A program made the translations under genes and the position numbers. Of a DNA stretch of 64,000 nt, positions 8,647-16,692 are shown one piece after another. The stretch comes from ZC4RG35 sp040878345 (GTDB lineage: Bacteria > Actinomycetota > Acidimicrobiia > Spongiisociales > ZC4RG35), in the NCBI GenBank assembly GCA_040878345.1, contig JBBDML010000004.1, positions 98,074-162,073 of the forward strand, written 5' to 3'. The notes below the pieces were generated by a model. The model was not told the DNA's origin and made no database searches. It saw only the letters and a program-made list of their open reading frames with translations. Each line of letters opens with the position of its first letter. Within the stretch, counting starts at the first letter, position 1.

Positions 8647-9512
8647 CGGTAGTCCTCGAAGCTGGCGCCGGTGATCCTCTCGTATGCCTCGATATAACGT
8701 GCCCTGGTCCCGGCAACCACCTCGAGGGGCAGGTCGGGGGCGGGTGCCGTCCTATCCCACGACTGGGTGTCCAGCCACTCTCTGACGTACTGCTTGTCGA
8801 ACGAGGGGACATCTCTGCCGGGCGACCATCGATCGGCCGGCCAGTAACGGGAGGAGTCCGGGGTGAGCACCTCGTCGATGAGGAGGAGATCCCCATGGGC
8901 GTGCCCGAACTCGAGTTTGGTGTCGGCGAGGATCACCCCACGCGCCGCGGCATATCCGGCCGCCCGCAGATAGATGTCGACGCTGCGGTGGCGAAGCTCC
9001 TCGTAGAGATCGTCACCCAGGATGGTCCTTGCTCTGGCCTCGTCGAGGTTCTCGTCGTGCCCGGTGGCCTCCTTGGTCGCCGGGGTGAAGATGGGCTCCG
9101 GGAGCCGGTCCGCCAGTCGGAGCCCTTCAGGCAGGTGCTCGGTGCTGGGGCCGCCGCCTTCCCGATACTCTCGCCAGGCGGACCCATAGAGATAGCCCCT
9201 GACCACGCACTCGACGGGGATCACCTCGGCACGCTGCACAACCATCGCCCGCCCCTTCATGTGCCTTCGATCCTCCACGGTGAGCCCGTCCACCTCGGAG
9301 AGGTCGGTCCCCAGGAGATGGTTGGGGGTTCCCAGGTAGTCGAAGAAGTGGAGGCTGAGACCTGTCAGTACCATGCCCTTGTCGGGTATCGGCTGGTTGA
9401 GGACGACGTCGTAGGCCGAGATCCGGTCTGTTGCCACCAAGAGGAGGCGTTCGGGGTCGATCTGGTAGATCTCGCGCACCTTGCCCGAGGCGATGTGGGG
9501 TAAGGCCGGCAC
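8643..9512 (-). CDS. purC: Phosphoribosylaminoimidazole-succinocarboxamide synthase (SAICAR synthetase)
   Basis: Condenses CAIR with aspartate using ATP. The 289-residue protein begins with ASGKVREIY and LLLVATDRISAYD, the standard nucleotide-site signature, and ends with the family's usual C-terminal helix. It is the first gene of the purC-purS-purQ-purL run. The start is GTG at 9512, with TACCCT eight bases upstream and no Shine-Dalgarno sequence. It is divergent from the CBS/BON gene across a 92-base gap. Confidence 0.96.
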   Translation of the reverse strand: MPALPHIASGKVREIYQIDPERLLLVATDRISAYDVVLNQPIPDKGMVLTGLSLHFFDYLGTPNHLLGTDLSEVDGLTVEDRRHMKGRAMVVQRAEVIPVECVVRGYLYGSAWREYREGGGPSTEHLPEGLRLADRLPEPIFTPATKEATGHDENLDEARARTILGDDLYEELRHRSVDIYLRAAGYAAARGVILADTKLEFGHAHGDLLLIDEVLTPDSSRYWPADRWSPGRDVPSFDKQYVREWLDTQSWDRTAPAPDLPLEVVAGTRARYIEAYERITGASFEDYR

Positions 9513-9520
9513 GCCGAGGC

Positions 9521-9526
9521 AGGGTA
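9521..9526 (-). promoter_or_regulatory. Predicted -10 element of the purC operon
   Basis: TACCCT on the minus strand, eight bases before the purC GTG. No purine riboswitch aptamer or PurR-like box was recognised in the 92-base divergent gap. Confidence 0.35.
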
Positions 9527-9604
9527 GTCCCGCTCTGATAGGCCTTTATCCCCTGCCATCCGGTCGCCCCCAGGACACTCTGGGAAGAGAAGAAAGGAGG
9601 TCTC

Positions 9605-10297
9605 ATGCGGATTCGAGACCTTATGACCAAGGACGTGATCACGATCGGGCCTGATGCTCCTCTCAAGGAGGCGGCGCGTCGGATGCTTGAAGCCCGAGTC
9701 AGCGGCCTCCCGGTGACCGATGCCGAGGGCAACCTTGTAGGAATAGTCACCGAGGCCGACTTCGTCGCCGGTGAGGCCGACAGGAGGGCTCGGATGCGGG
9801 CCGGCCTGCTCCGATTCCTCGATCGTCATCATGACATCCCCTCCCAGGAGCGCCTGGTCGGTGATGTCATGACCAGCCCTGTGGTGGTCATCGGTCCCGA
9901 GACCGATCATGCCGAGGCGGCGCGCGTCATGCAGAAGGAGAACGTCAAGAGGCTGCCGGTGGTGGAAAGTGGCAAGCTGGTTGGGCTGGTCTCCCGGTCC
10001 GACACACTCCGTGCCTTTGTCCGGCCCGATCAGGAGATCATCGAGGAGATCAACGCCTACGTCATGGAAAAGGTGCTCTGGGTCGACCCGTCGAAGGTCG
10101 AGGTGATCTGTGTCGACGGGAACCTGACTCTCCGGGGGAGGATGGAGACCAGGTCCGACGCCAACCTGCTAGTGGAGCTGACCAAGAGGCTCGACGGTGT
10201 GGCTTCGGTGACCGACGAGTTGAGCTGGGAGTACGACAACACCAGGCTCGACCTGGCCGGCACCCCCTACGAGGTCAACCCCAGATCCAACTGGTGA
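9605..10297 (+). CDS. CBS-pair and BON domain protein
   Basis: A 230-residue cytosolic protein with two CBS motifs (about residues 5-58 and 85-140) and a C-terminal BON domain (about 143-210). CBS pairs often sense adenosine nucleotides and BON domains often bind membranes or other proteins; the target here is unknown. MTSPVVVIGPET and GLVSRSDTLRAF are typical CBS segments. The start is unusually well marked: AAAGGAGG lies five bases before the ATG. It is followed by a thioesterase gene 19 bases later. The neighbouring purine genes make a nucleotide-sensing role conceivable but unproven. Confidence 0.85.
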   Translation: MRIRDLMTKDVITIGPDAPLKEAARRMLEARVSGLPVTDAEGNLVGIVTEADFVAGEADRRARMRAGLLRFLDRHHDIPSQERLVGDVMTSPVVVIGPETDHAEAARVMQKENVKRLPVVESGKLVGLVSRSDTLRAFVRPDQEIIEEINAYVMEKVLWVDPSKVEVICVDGNLTLRGRMETRSDANLLVELTKRLDGVASVTDELSWEYDNTRLDLAGTPYEVNPRSNW

Positions 10298-10303
10298 CCG
10301 ACC

Positions 10304-10309
10304 TACGCT
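10304..10309 (+). promoter_or_regulatory. Predicted -10 element of the PaaI-type thioesterase
   Basis: TACGCT seven bases before the GTG start, in the 19-base gap after the CBS/BON gene. No ribosome-binding site is present. Confidence 0.3.
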
Positions 10310-10316
10310 GCGCCCG

Positions 10317-10721
10317 GTGACGAGCTTTGTCGCCGCCAGGGTCGCAGAGATGCTGGCCGCCGACCGCTTTGCAGCCGGGCTGGGGGTGAGCCTGGTCGAG
10401 GTGAGGGATGATGAGATCGTGGTGGGCATGGAGGTGACCGATGCCCATGCCAACTTCCTCGGGGTGGGCCACGGCGGGATGGTCTTCTCGCTTGCCGATT
10501 GCGCCTTTTCCCTGGCGTCCAACGCAGCAGGGCAACGGGCGGTGGCAGTCGATACCCATCTGGTGCTGACGGCGCCCTCCCGGCCAGGCGATCTCCTACG
10601 GGCCGTGGTTCGGGAGGTCTCCAGGGGCAAGACCCTCGGCACCTATCGAGCCGAGGTGAGGCGTCAGGACGACAGGTTGGTCGGGTTGTTCACCGGCACG
10701 GTTCACATCGCCGGCGACTGA
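10317..10721 (+). CDS. PaaI-type hotdog acyl-CoA thioesterase
   Basis: A 134-residue single-hotdog thioesterase. NFLGVGHGGMVFSLADCAF carries the HGG-x8-DxA pattern of the PaaI family, in which the aspartate is catalytic. PaaI enzymes clear stalled ring-hydroxylated phenylacetyl-CoA intermediates. No other phenylacetate genes are present, so the substrate is open and I give no gene symbol. It starts with GTG at 10317 and lies between the CBS/BON and LCP genes on the same strand. Confidence 0.8.
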   Translation: MTSFVAARVAEMLAADRFAAGLGVSLVEVRDDEIVVGMEVTDAHANFLGVGHGGMVFSLADCAFSLASNAAGQRAVAVDTHLVLTAPSRPGDLLRAVVREVSRGKTLGTYRAEVRRQDDRLVGLFTGTVHIAGD

Positions 10722-10734
10722 GCACCGGCCGATT

Positions 10735-10740
10735 TAGCAT
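10735..10740 (+). promoter_or_regulatory. Predicted -10 element of the LCP gene
   Basis: TAGCAT nine bases before the TTG start, with no Shine-Dalgarno sequence. Confidence 0.25.
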
Positions 10741-10749
10741 CGCCGGGGC

Positions 10750-11838
10750 TTGTCACTGATCAAATACACCGTGTTCCACCCCGTCCGGGTGTTGGCCGTG
10801 CTCGCCATCGGGGGAGTCTTGGGATTGGGCGCCTTCTATGCGTATCAGGTGAAGGCAGCCCTCGACATGGTGGCGGTGGAGGACTTCGATCCGGAGGGGG
10901 CGCGTGTCGCAATGGCCAACCCTGCACCGGACTTCTCCGACCTGGTCAAAGACCCATACGGGAACTACTTGGACCCCGACCCACCGGTGAGCTCGTCGAC
11001 TCTCGATCCCCGGAGCCAGTTCCCGACCTCCTTTGGAGACCCTCTTCCCGACGAGGCGTTCGACTCCTATCTGCTGTTGGGCACCGACGCCTCGGGCTTC
11101 CTCGCCGACGCCATCATCCTGACCCTTCAGCCCAATGCCGGCGGGGCACCGATCATGGTCAGCCTTCCCCGCGACCTCTATGTCTGGAACCTGTGCAAGG
11201 ACCGGTTCAGCCGGCTCAACGAAGGGTTGGGTGGGTGCCCGGGGACGGCATCCGGGTCGGAGCTGATGGCGATCATGGTCGAGGATTACACCGGGATCCC
11301 GGTTGACCACTTGGCCCGGATCAACTTCCGCGGTTTCGCCCGGCTGGTCGACGCCATGGAGGGGATCCAAGTCTGCGTCGACAACCCCACCCGTGACGCC
11401 AACTCGGGGCTCGACATTGCCACCGCCGGATGTCAGACGGTGAACGGGGAGACCGCACTCGCCTGGGTGAGGTCTCGGCACACCGAGCAGCTCATCGGGT
11501 CCGAGTGGAAGCAGGTGGCCGGGTCAGACTTCGCCCGGCAATCGAGACAGCAGGACGTCCTGTTCCAGCTGGCCGCCAGGGCCGCCAGCTTCTCGTCGCC
11601 GGGGGCCCTGGTCAACCGGCTTTCGGCGGTGGCGTCATCGGTCAGGCTCGACTCGGAGTGGTCCTTCGGTCAGGCCATCTCCACCGGGTGGAGGTACCGG
11701 GGGATAAGCAAGGACTCGGTGAGGCGATTCGGCATCGAGGCCCATAACTATCGGAGCCCCCTCGGGGCGGCGGTGCTGGTGCCCGACCTCAAGTTCACCG
11801 AGCAATTGGCGGCGGTCTTCGACCTCAACGACATCTAG
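10750..11838 (+). CDS. LytR-CpsA-Psr (LCP) family cell-wall glycopolymer ligase
   Basis: LCP proteins transfer lipid-linked glycopolymers such as arabinogalactan or teichoic acids onto peptidoglycan outside the membrane. The 362-residue protein has one N-terminal membrane helix (about residues 13-31) and an extracytoplasmic domain. The motifs LLLGTDA, SLPRDLYV and RFSRLNEG carry the arginines and aspartate that bind the pyrophosphate lipid; ALAWVRSRHT is another conserved segment. The start is a TTG at 10750, the first in-frame start with correct N-terminal topology. It converges with purB, leaving one base between the stops. Confidence 0.85.
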   Translation: MSLIKYTVFHPVRVLAVLAIGGVLGLGAFYAYQVKAALDMVAVEDFDPEGARVAMANPAPDFSDLVKDPYGNYLDPDPPVSSSTLDPRSQFPTSFGDPLPDEAFDSYLLLGTDASGFLADAIILTLQPNAGGAPIMVSLPRDLYVWNLCKDRFSRLNEGLGGCPGTASGSELMAIMVEDYTGIPVDHLARINFRGFARLVDAMEGIQVCVDNPTRDANSGLDIATAGCQTVNGETALAWVRSRHTEQLIGSEWKQVAGSDFARQSRQQDVLFQLAARAASFSSPGALVNRLSAVASSVRLDSEWSFGQAISTGWRYRGISKDSVRRFGIEAHNYRSPLGAAVLVPDLKFTEQLAAVFDLNDI

Positions 11839-11839
11839 C

Positions 11840-13138
11840 TCAGAGCGAGAGCGTGGCGAGACGGTCGAAGACGACTTTCGAGCCCTCGAGGACCCCGTCG
11901 AGCGAGAACCAGGCGTCGAGGTCCTGCTGGTTGAGGCTCAGCTCGGGGTCTGCGGCGAGGAGGTCACGGAGATTGCCCTTGCCATCCCAGGCGCTCATCG
12001 AGTGACCCTGCACGATTCGATAGGCCTGTTCCCTGCTCATCCCGGCATCGACGAGGCCGAGGAGAGCCGCCTGGCTGAACACCAGGCCATTGGTGGAGTC
12101 GAGATTCGCCCTCATCCGCTGGGTGTCGATCTCGAGCTCCTCGATGAGGCCGGTGAACTTGACCAGCATGTAATGCAGGCAGATCGAGGCGTCGGGCAAG
12201 GCGACACGTTCCGCCGAGGAGTGGGAGATGTCACGCTCGTGCCAGAGAGCAACGTTCTCCAACCCGACCTGGGCGTAACCCCTCAGGAGCCTGGCCATGC
12301 CGGTAAGGCGCTCGGAGAGGATCGGGTTTCTCTTGTGGGGCATCGCCGAAGACCCCTTCTGACCTTTGCCGAATCCTTCCTTGACTTCCCCGACCTCCGA
12401 TCTCTGCAGATGGCGGATCTCGGTGGCCATCCGCTCGATAGATGCGCCGACGAGGGCGAGGGTCGAGAGGTATTGGGCATGACGATCCCGCGCCGTCACC
12501 TGGGTGGAGGCGGGCTCCACCCCGAGGCCCAAGGCGGTGCACACCTTTGTCTCCACCTGGTGGGGGAGATGGGCATAGGTGCCGACCGCTCCCGAGATCT
12601 TCCCCACCGCCACCGCGGTCCTGGCCTGGATCAGCCTCTGGTGGTCTCGGGAGAGCTCGAACGCCCAGCCTGCCAGCTTGAGGCCGAACGTGGTCGGCTC
12701 GGCCCAGACTCCGTGGGTGCGCCCGATCATGAAGGATTGCCTGTGCTCGGTCGCTCTGGCCTTGACCACGTCGACCAGATCGGTCAGAGCCGATAGGAGC
12801 AGGTCGCAGGAATCGGCGAGGAGGACCCCGCCGGCGGTGTCCAGGACGTCGGAGGAGGTCAGACCGTAGTGAAGCCAAGCCGCCGGGCCTAGACCCGCCG
12901 CCGCCCCCAGCAGGTCGACGAAGGCGGCGAGGTCGTGGTTGGTCACCTTCTCTCGTTCCCTGACTTCTGCCGGGGAGGGGAAAGCGATGGCTTCGACCGC
13001 GGCCGCGGTCCCGGCGGGGACCTTTCCCAGCCCCTCCCAGGCGTCGAGGGCCAGGACCTCCACCTGCTTCCAGATTTCGAGGCGTCTCTGATCTGACCAG
13101 ATCTCGGCCATCTCGGGGAGCGTGTATCTCTCGATCAC
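11840..13138 (-). CDS. purB: Adenylosuccinate lyase
   Basis: Catalyses two fumarate eliminations: SAICAR to AICAR, and adenylosuccinate to AMP. The fumarase/aspartase signature is GSSAMPHKRNP, and the catalytic region MIGRTHGVWAEP is present. The GTG at 13138 gives 432 residues and the usual N-terminus (IERYTLPEMAEIW). The frame stays open 627 bases further upstream, antisense to the YcaQ-like gene, but that stretch has no PurB similarity. It is divergent from the YcaQ-like gene by 39 bases. Confidence 0.96.
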   Translation of the reverse strand: MIERYTLPEMAEIWSDQRRLEIWKQVEVLALDAWEGLGKVPAGTAAAVEAIAFPSPAEVREREKVTNHDLAAFVDLLGAAAGLGPAAWLHYGLTSSDVLDTAGGVLLADSCDLLLSALTDLVDVVKARATEHRQSFMIGRTHGVWAEPTTFGLKLAGWAFELSRDHQRLIQARTAVAVGKISGAVGTYAHLPHQVETKVCTALGLGVEPASTQVTARDRHAQYLSTLALVGASIERMATEIRHLQRSEVGEVKEGFGKGQKGSSAMPHKRNPILSERLTGMARLLRGYAQVGLENVALWHERDISHSSAERVALPDASICLHYMLVKFTGLIEELEIDTQRMRANLDSTNGLVFSQAALLGLVDAGMSREQAYRIVQGHSMSAWDGKGNLRDLLAADPELSLNQQDLDAWFSLDGVLEGSKVVFDRLATLSL

Positions 13139-13161
13139 TGTCCGGATATTGGCACGCCGAT

Positions 13162-13167
13162 TACCGT
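13162..13167 (+). promoter_or_regulatory. Predicted -10 element of the YcaQ-like gene
   Basis: TACCGT ten bases before the ATG in the 39-base gap divergent from purB. Confidence 0.25.
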
Positions 13168-13177
13168 CGCCGGTCCG

Positions 13178-14353
13178 ATGAGACGGATCACCGGCGACCA
13201 GGCCAGGAGGTACGCGCTCGCTGCACAGGGGATGACCGAGCCCCGCCCCGCCGGGAAGATCGATGTTCGCCACTACCGGAGGGTCATCGACCGGATCGGT
13301 GTGGTTCAGCTCGACTCGGTCAATGTGTTCAGCAGGAGCCACTTCATGCCCTTTTTCAGCCGGCTGGGCCCGTATGACCGGGGCAGTCTCGAACGTTGGA
13401 TCTGGGGCTCGGGTGAGATGTTCGAGTACTGGGCGCACATGGCCTCGGTGGTCCCCACCCCCACCCACCGTCTGTTCCGCTGGCGCATGGAGCGGGAGGG
13501 GATCTGGAAGGTGTTTCAGGAGGTCCTCGAGACGAAACCCGACTACCTGGAGCGGGTGCTTGAGCAGGTCAGGGTGACCGGTCCGATACAGACGAGCGGC
13601 CTGGACGACCCGGGGACCAAGCGGGGCAACGATGCCATGTGGAACTGGAACGACGGGAAGATGGCCCTCGAGTACCTGTTCATGAAGGGTGCAATCACCA
13701 CGGCGGCGAGACCCAACTTCACACGGATCTACGACGTGTCCGAGCGTGTCATACCGGCTGAGCACCTGAACCGCCCCAGTCCTCGAGCGGAAGACGCCCA
13801 GAGCGAGCTGTTACTGCGGTCGGCGAGGGCCCTCGGGGTGGGCACCGCCGATGACATCGCTGATTACTACCGGATCCGGATGCCGGAGGCACGCCCACTA
13901 ATCAGGGCCCTGGCGACCCGTGGTGACCTGGTGGAGGTCGAGGTCGACCGGTGGGGCAAGCCGGCCTACCTCCACCCGGAGGCGGCGCTGCCGCGAAGGG
14001 CCACCGGCACTGCCCTGCTCTCCCCTTTCGACAACCTGATCTGGAACCGGGACCGGGTGGAGCGACTGTGGGACTTCTACTACCGGATCGAGATATACGT
14101 TCCCGAGGGCAAGCGGGTCCACGGGTACTACGTGCTCCCGTTCCTCCTCGACGGTGAGCTGGTGGCGCGAGTCGACCTCAAGACCGACCGTCAGGCCAGG
14201 GCTCTGCTGGTGAGGGGGTCCTTCGCCGAGCCCGGAGTCGACCTGGTGGCGGTGGGTATGGCCCTCCGCGATGAGCTGGAGTTGGTGGCGACCTGGCTTG
14301 GTCTCGATGACGTGGTGATCAGCCCCAACGGAGACCTGGCGCCGTTTGTATGA
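13178..14353 (+). CDS. YcaQ/AlkZ-like DNA glycosylase (HTH_42 winged-helix family)
   Basis: A 391-residue protein of the winged-helix family that includes E. coli YcaQ and Streptomyces AlkZ, glycosylases that excise bulky alkylated bases and unhook interstrand crosslinks. VVQLDSVNV at residues 42-50 holds the Q-x-D motif (Gln44, Asp46) of the YcaQ branch; AlkZ has Q-x-Q. EYWAHMASVVP is another family hallmark, and the C-terminus has the usual beta-rich domain. It is alone between purB and the TPR gene. The distribution of this family in antibiotic-resistance clusters does not apply here, since no toxin biosynthesis is seen. Confidence 0.8.
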   Translation: MRRITGDQARRYALAAQGMTEPRPAGKIDVRHYRRVIDRIGVVQLDSVNVFSRSHFMPFFSRLGPYDRGSLERWIWGSGEMFEYWAHMASVVPTPTHRLFRWRMEREGIWKVFQEVLETKPDYLERVLEQVRVTGPIQTSGLDDPGTKRGNDAMWNWNDGKMALEYLFMKGAITTAARPNFTRIYDVSERVIPAEHLNRPSPRAEDAQSELLLRSARALGVGTADDIADYYRIRMPEARPLIRALATRGDLVEVEVDRWGKPAYLHPEAALPRRATGTALLSPFDNLIWNRDRVERLWDFYYRIEIYVPEGKRVHGYYVLPFLLDGELVARVDLKTDRQARALLVRGSFAEPGVDLVAVGMALRDELELVATWLGLDDVVISPNGDLAPFV

Positions 14354-14369
14354 GGGAGTCCCGGTGGGC

Positions 14370-14852
14370 TCACCAGGTCTCGTCGAGGTTGTCGGCGTAG
14401 AACTCGATGGCCCGTCGGTAGCGAGTCACTCCCTCGCTCTCGCTCGAATCCACCAGTGCCTTGAGCAGGGCCGCCATGGCTTCCCTCGACTCGCCGAGGT
14501 TGTAGAGGGTCATCGCCCGGAACACCGGGAACTCGCCGGCGTCGGGGAATGTCTCGATGCCACTGTCGAGCGTGGCCAGGGCGCGGGTGTACTCGCCCAT
14601 GGCCCTATAGGTGCTGCCCAGCCCGAGGAGGGCGCCCCTGAGGTCTTCGCCTTGGAGGCCGTTGGCGATCGCCTTCTCATAGAAGGGCGCGGCCTCGTGC
14701 TCCAGCCCCAGCTTGTCGTGGGCCCAGGCGCATTGGTAGTTGACCGTTGGGTCCTCCGGGCTCTGGGAGACGAGGTCGAGAAGCAGGTCCCTGGCCTCTT
14801 CCAGCCGACCGGCCTCACGGAGCCGGATCGCCTCGGCGAGGTCGCCGCCCAT
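14370..14852 (-). CDS. Tetratricopeptide-repeat protein
   Basis: A 160-residue all-helical protein with about three to four TPR units. Repeats with the A-x-x-x-x-Y/F spacing can be read at residues 5-35, 40-70, 74-105 and 108-140. It resembles the short actinobacterial tetratricopeptide family proteins annotated without function. The ATG lies two bases after the acyl-CoA dehydrogenase stop, so the two are probably cotranscribed. No enzymatic motif is visible. Confidence 0.75.
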   Translation of the reverse strand: MGGDLAEAIRLREAGRLEEARDLLLDLVSQSPEDPTVNYQCAWAHDKLGLEHEAAPFYEKAIANGLQGEDLRGALLGLGSTYRAMGEYTRALATLDSGIETFPDAGEFPVFRAMTLYNLGESREAMAALLKALVDSSESEGVTRYRRAIEFYADNLDETW

Positions 14853-14854
14853 GG

Positions 14855-16039
14855 TCAGGTGAAGGCGTCGAGACCGGTGATCGACTGGCCCATCACCAGG
14901 GTGTGGATCTCATTGGTCCCCTCGTAGGTGAGCACCGTCTCGAGGTTCGCCATGTGACGGAACACCGGGTACTCCAGGGTGATCCCGTTGGCCCCGAGTA
15001 TCGACCTGGCGGTGCGAGCCACTTCGAGGGCGTTGCGCACGTTGTCGAACTTGCCGAAGGACACCTGTTCGGGGGTCAGTTTCCCATCGTCCTTGCGCCG
15101 GCCCAGATGGAGGGCGAGGAGCGTGCCCTTCTGGACCGCCACCATCATCTCCACCAGCTTCTTCTGGGTGAGTTGGAACGAGCCGATGGGCCGGCCGAAC
15201 TGGACCCGGTCCTTGGAGTAGGCCAGAGCCGTCTCGTAGCACGATCTGGCTGCCCCCATGGCCCCGAAGACGATCCCGAACCGGGCTTCGTTGAGACAGG
15301 ACAGGGGCCCCCTCATCGACGACACACCGGGGAGGACGAAGTCGTCCGGGACCCTGACGTCGTCCAGGATCAGCTCGGAGGTCACCGAGGCCCGCAGCGA
15401 GGCCTTCTTCTTGATCTCGGGGGCGGAGAAGCCTGGGGTGTCGGTGGGGACGATGAACCCGCGAATCCCTTGGTCGGTCCGGGCCCAGACGATGGCGATG
15501 TCGGCCACAGAGCCGTTGGTGATCCACATCTTGGAGCCATTGATCACCCAGTCGGACCTGTCACGGCGGGCCGCGGTGCGCATCGAGGCGGGGTCAGACC
15601 CGGAGTCGGCCTCGGTCAGCCCGAAGCAACCAAGCACCTCACCGGATGCCATCCGCGGCAGCCAGGTCTGCTTCTGCTCCTCCGAGCCGAACTTCCAGAT
15701 CGGGAACATGACCAGGGATCCCTGGACCGAGACGAATGAGCGGATCCCCGAATCACCAGCCTCCAGTTCGAGACTGGCCAGCCCGTACGCGGTGGCCGAG
15801 GTTCCGGCGCACCCGTAACCCTCGAGGTGCATCCCGAGCATCCCCAGATCGCCGAACGCCTTGGCCAGGTCGGCAACCGGGATGCGGCCCTCTTCCCACC
15901 AGTCGCCGACGTTGGGTGTGATCTCTTTCTCGACGTAGTTGCGGACGGTGTCTCTGAGCAGGAGCTCCTCATCGCTGAGCAGGGAGTCGATGTCGAGGAA
16001 GTCGTGGGGATCGGGCTTCTCGGAGGCGGTATCGCTCAT
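14855..16039 (-). CDS. Acyl-CoA dehydrogenase, glutaryl-CoA dehydrogenase-like
   Basis: FAD-dependent dehydrogenase of 394 residues that introduces an alpha,beta double bond into an acyl-CoA. GCFGLTEADSGSDPASM is the FAD/substrate loop, and LGANGITLEYPV and the C-terminal EGTNEIHTLVMGQ carry the FAD-binding and catalytic-glutamate regions. The sequence most resembles GcdH-type enzymes, which also decarboxylate glutaryl-CoA, but the exact substrate is uncertain. The ATG at 16039 is chosen because the protein family begins there; the frame extends further upstream inside purE. TACCAT lies nine bases before the start. Confidence 0.88.
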   Translation of the reverse strand: MSDTASEKPDPHDFLDIDSLLSDEELLLRDTVRNYVEKEITPNVGDWWEEGRIPVADLAKAFGDLGMLGMHLEGYGCAGTSATAYGLASLELEAGDSGIRSFVSVQGSLVMFPIWKFGSEEQKQTWLPRMASGEVLGCFGLTEADSGSDPASMRTAARRDRSDWVINGSKMWITNGSVADIAIVWARTDQGIRGFIVPTDTPGFSAPEIKKKASLRASVTSELILDDVRVPDDFVLPGVSSMRGPLSCLNEARFGIVFGAMGAARSCYETALAYSKDRVQFGRPIGSFQLTQKKLVEMMVAVQKGTLLALHLGRRKDDGKLTPEQVSFGKFDNVRNALEVARTARSILGANGITLEYPVFRHMANLETVLTYEGTNEIHTLVMGQSITGLDAFT

Positions 16040-16048
16040 GTCGGCCGG

Positions 16049-16054
16049 ATGGTA
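16049..16054 (-). promoter_or_regulatory. Predicted -10 element of the acyl-CoA dehydrogenase gene
   Basis: TACCAT on the minus strand, nine bases before the ATG, in the 22-base gap after purE. Confidence 0.25.
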
Positions 16055-16061
16055 TCCGGTC

Positions 16062-16526
16062 TCAGCCGGCGAGGGTCTTGGCCGCCAGGTCGTGGCGATA
16101 GGCGGCGAGCTTGGCCGTGAGGTCGTCGTCCCCCACCGCCAGGATGGCGACGGCGAGGAGGGCGGCGTTGACCGCACCGTCTATGCCCACCGTGGCAACC
16201 GGGACCCCGGTGGGCATCTGCACCGTGGAGAGCAGGGCGTCGAGACCGTCGAGAGAGGCGGAGAGGGGGACGCCGATCACCGGGAGCAGGGTCTTGGCCG
16301 CCATCACCCCGGCGAGATGGGCCGCCTTACCCGCCCCAGCGATGATCACCTCGAATCCCTGGTCGGCGGCGGTGGCCGCGAACTCGATGGCCTGGTCGGG
16401 CGTTTTGTGGGCCGAGAGCACTCGTGTCTCATGCTCCACACCGAACTGGTCGAGGGCCTCGCCCGTTTTCTCCATGATCGGGCGGTCCGATCCCGATCCC
16501 ATGACGACTGCGACTCGATGGCTCAT
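16062..16526 (-). CDS. purE: N5-carboxyaminoimidazole ribonucleotide mutase
   Basis: PurE moves the carboxyl group of N5-CAIR to give CAIR. The 154-residue protein carries VVMGSGSDRP, the SAHKTP loop and GAGKAAHLAGV, all class I PurE signatures. The ATG at 16526 gives the standard N-terminus; the frame runs upstream through the 49-bp repeats but that part is not PurE. purK, its usual partner, is not in the window. TACCGT lies eight bases before the start. Confidence 0.95.
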   Translation of the reverse strand: MSHRVAVVMGSGSDRPIMEKTGEALDQFGVEHETRVLSAHKTPDQAIEFAATAADQGFEVIIAGAGKAAHLAGVMAAKTLLPVIGVPLSASLDGLDALLSTVQMPTGVPVATVGIDGAVNAALLAVAILAVGDDDLTAKLAAYRHDLAAKTLAG

Positions 16527-16534
16527 CGCCCGGG

Positions 16535-16540
16535 ACGGTA
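16535..16540 (-). promoter_or_regulatory. Predicted -10 element of purE
   Basis: TACCGT on the minus strand, eight bases before the purE ATG and eleven bases from the first 49-bp palindrome. Confidence 0.3.
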
Positions 16541-16550
16541 CCCCAGGACC

Positions 16551-16599
16551 GTTCTGTGCGGATCTGTGACGGAGGGGTTCGCGCGAATCCGCACAGAAC
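16551..16599. repeat. 49-bp palindromic element, copy 1
   Basis: Begins GTTCTGTGCGGAT and ends with its exact reverse complement ATCCGCACAGAAC, giving a 13-bp stem around a 23-base centre that contains GGAGGGG. It is identical to copy 2, which lies 62 bases further on. It sits in the purE/MFS divergent gap. Confidence 0.85.
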
Positions 16600-16612
16600 G
16601 AGGGCAAGCTCC

Positions 16613-16661
16613 GTTCTGTGCGGATCTGTGACGGAGGGGTTCGCGCGAATCCGCACAGAAC
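16613..16661. repeat. 49-bp palindromic element, copy 2
   Basis: An exact duplicate of copy 1, separated by 13 bases, ending 31 bases before the MFS ATG. The two copies could form strong hairpins or a larger cruciform between divergent genes. Confidence 0.85.
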
Positions 16662-16692
16662 GATCAGGTCACCCTGTCCGGAGCGCGTCACA

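Noticed and set aside
9513..9604. Purine riboswitch or PurR box upstream of purC
   Set aside because: The gap is only 92 bases and neither a purine aptamer nor a recognisable PurR palindrome was seen.
13139..13765. N-terminal extension of purB upstream of 13138
   Set aside because: The added residues lie antisense to the YcaQ-like gene and do not match adenylosuccinate lyase; the GTG at 13138 gives the normal start.
16618..16692. Earlier start of the MFS gene within the second 49-bp palindrome
   Set aside because: The extra residues are translated repeat sequence; the ATG at 16693 gives the expected N-terminus.
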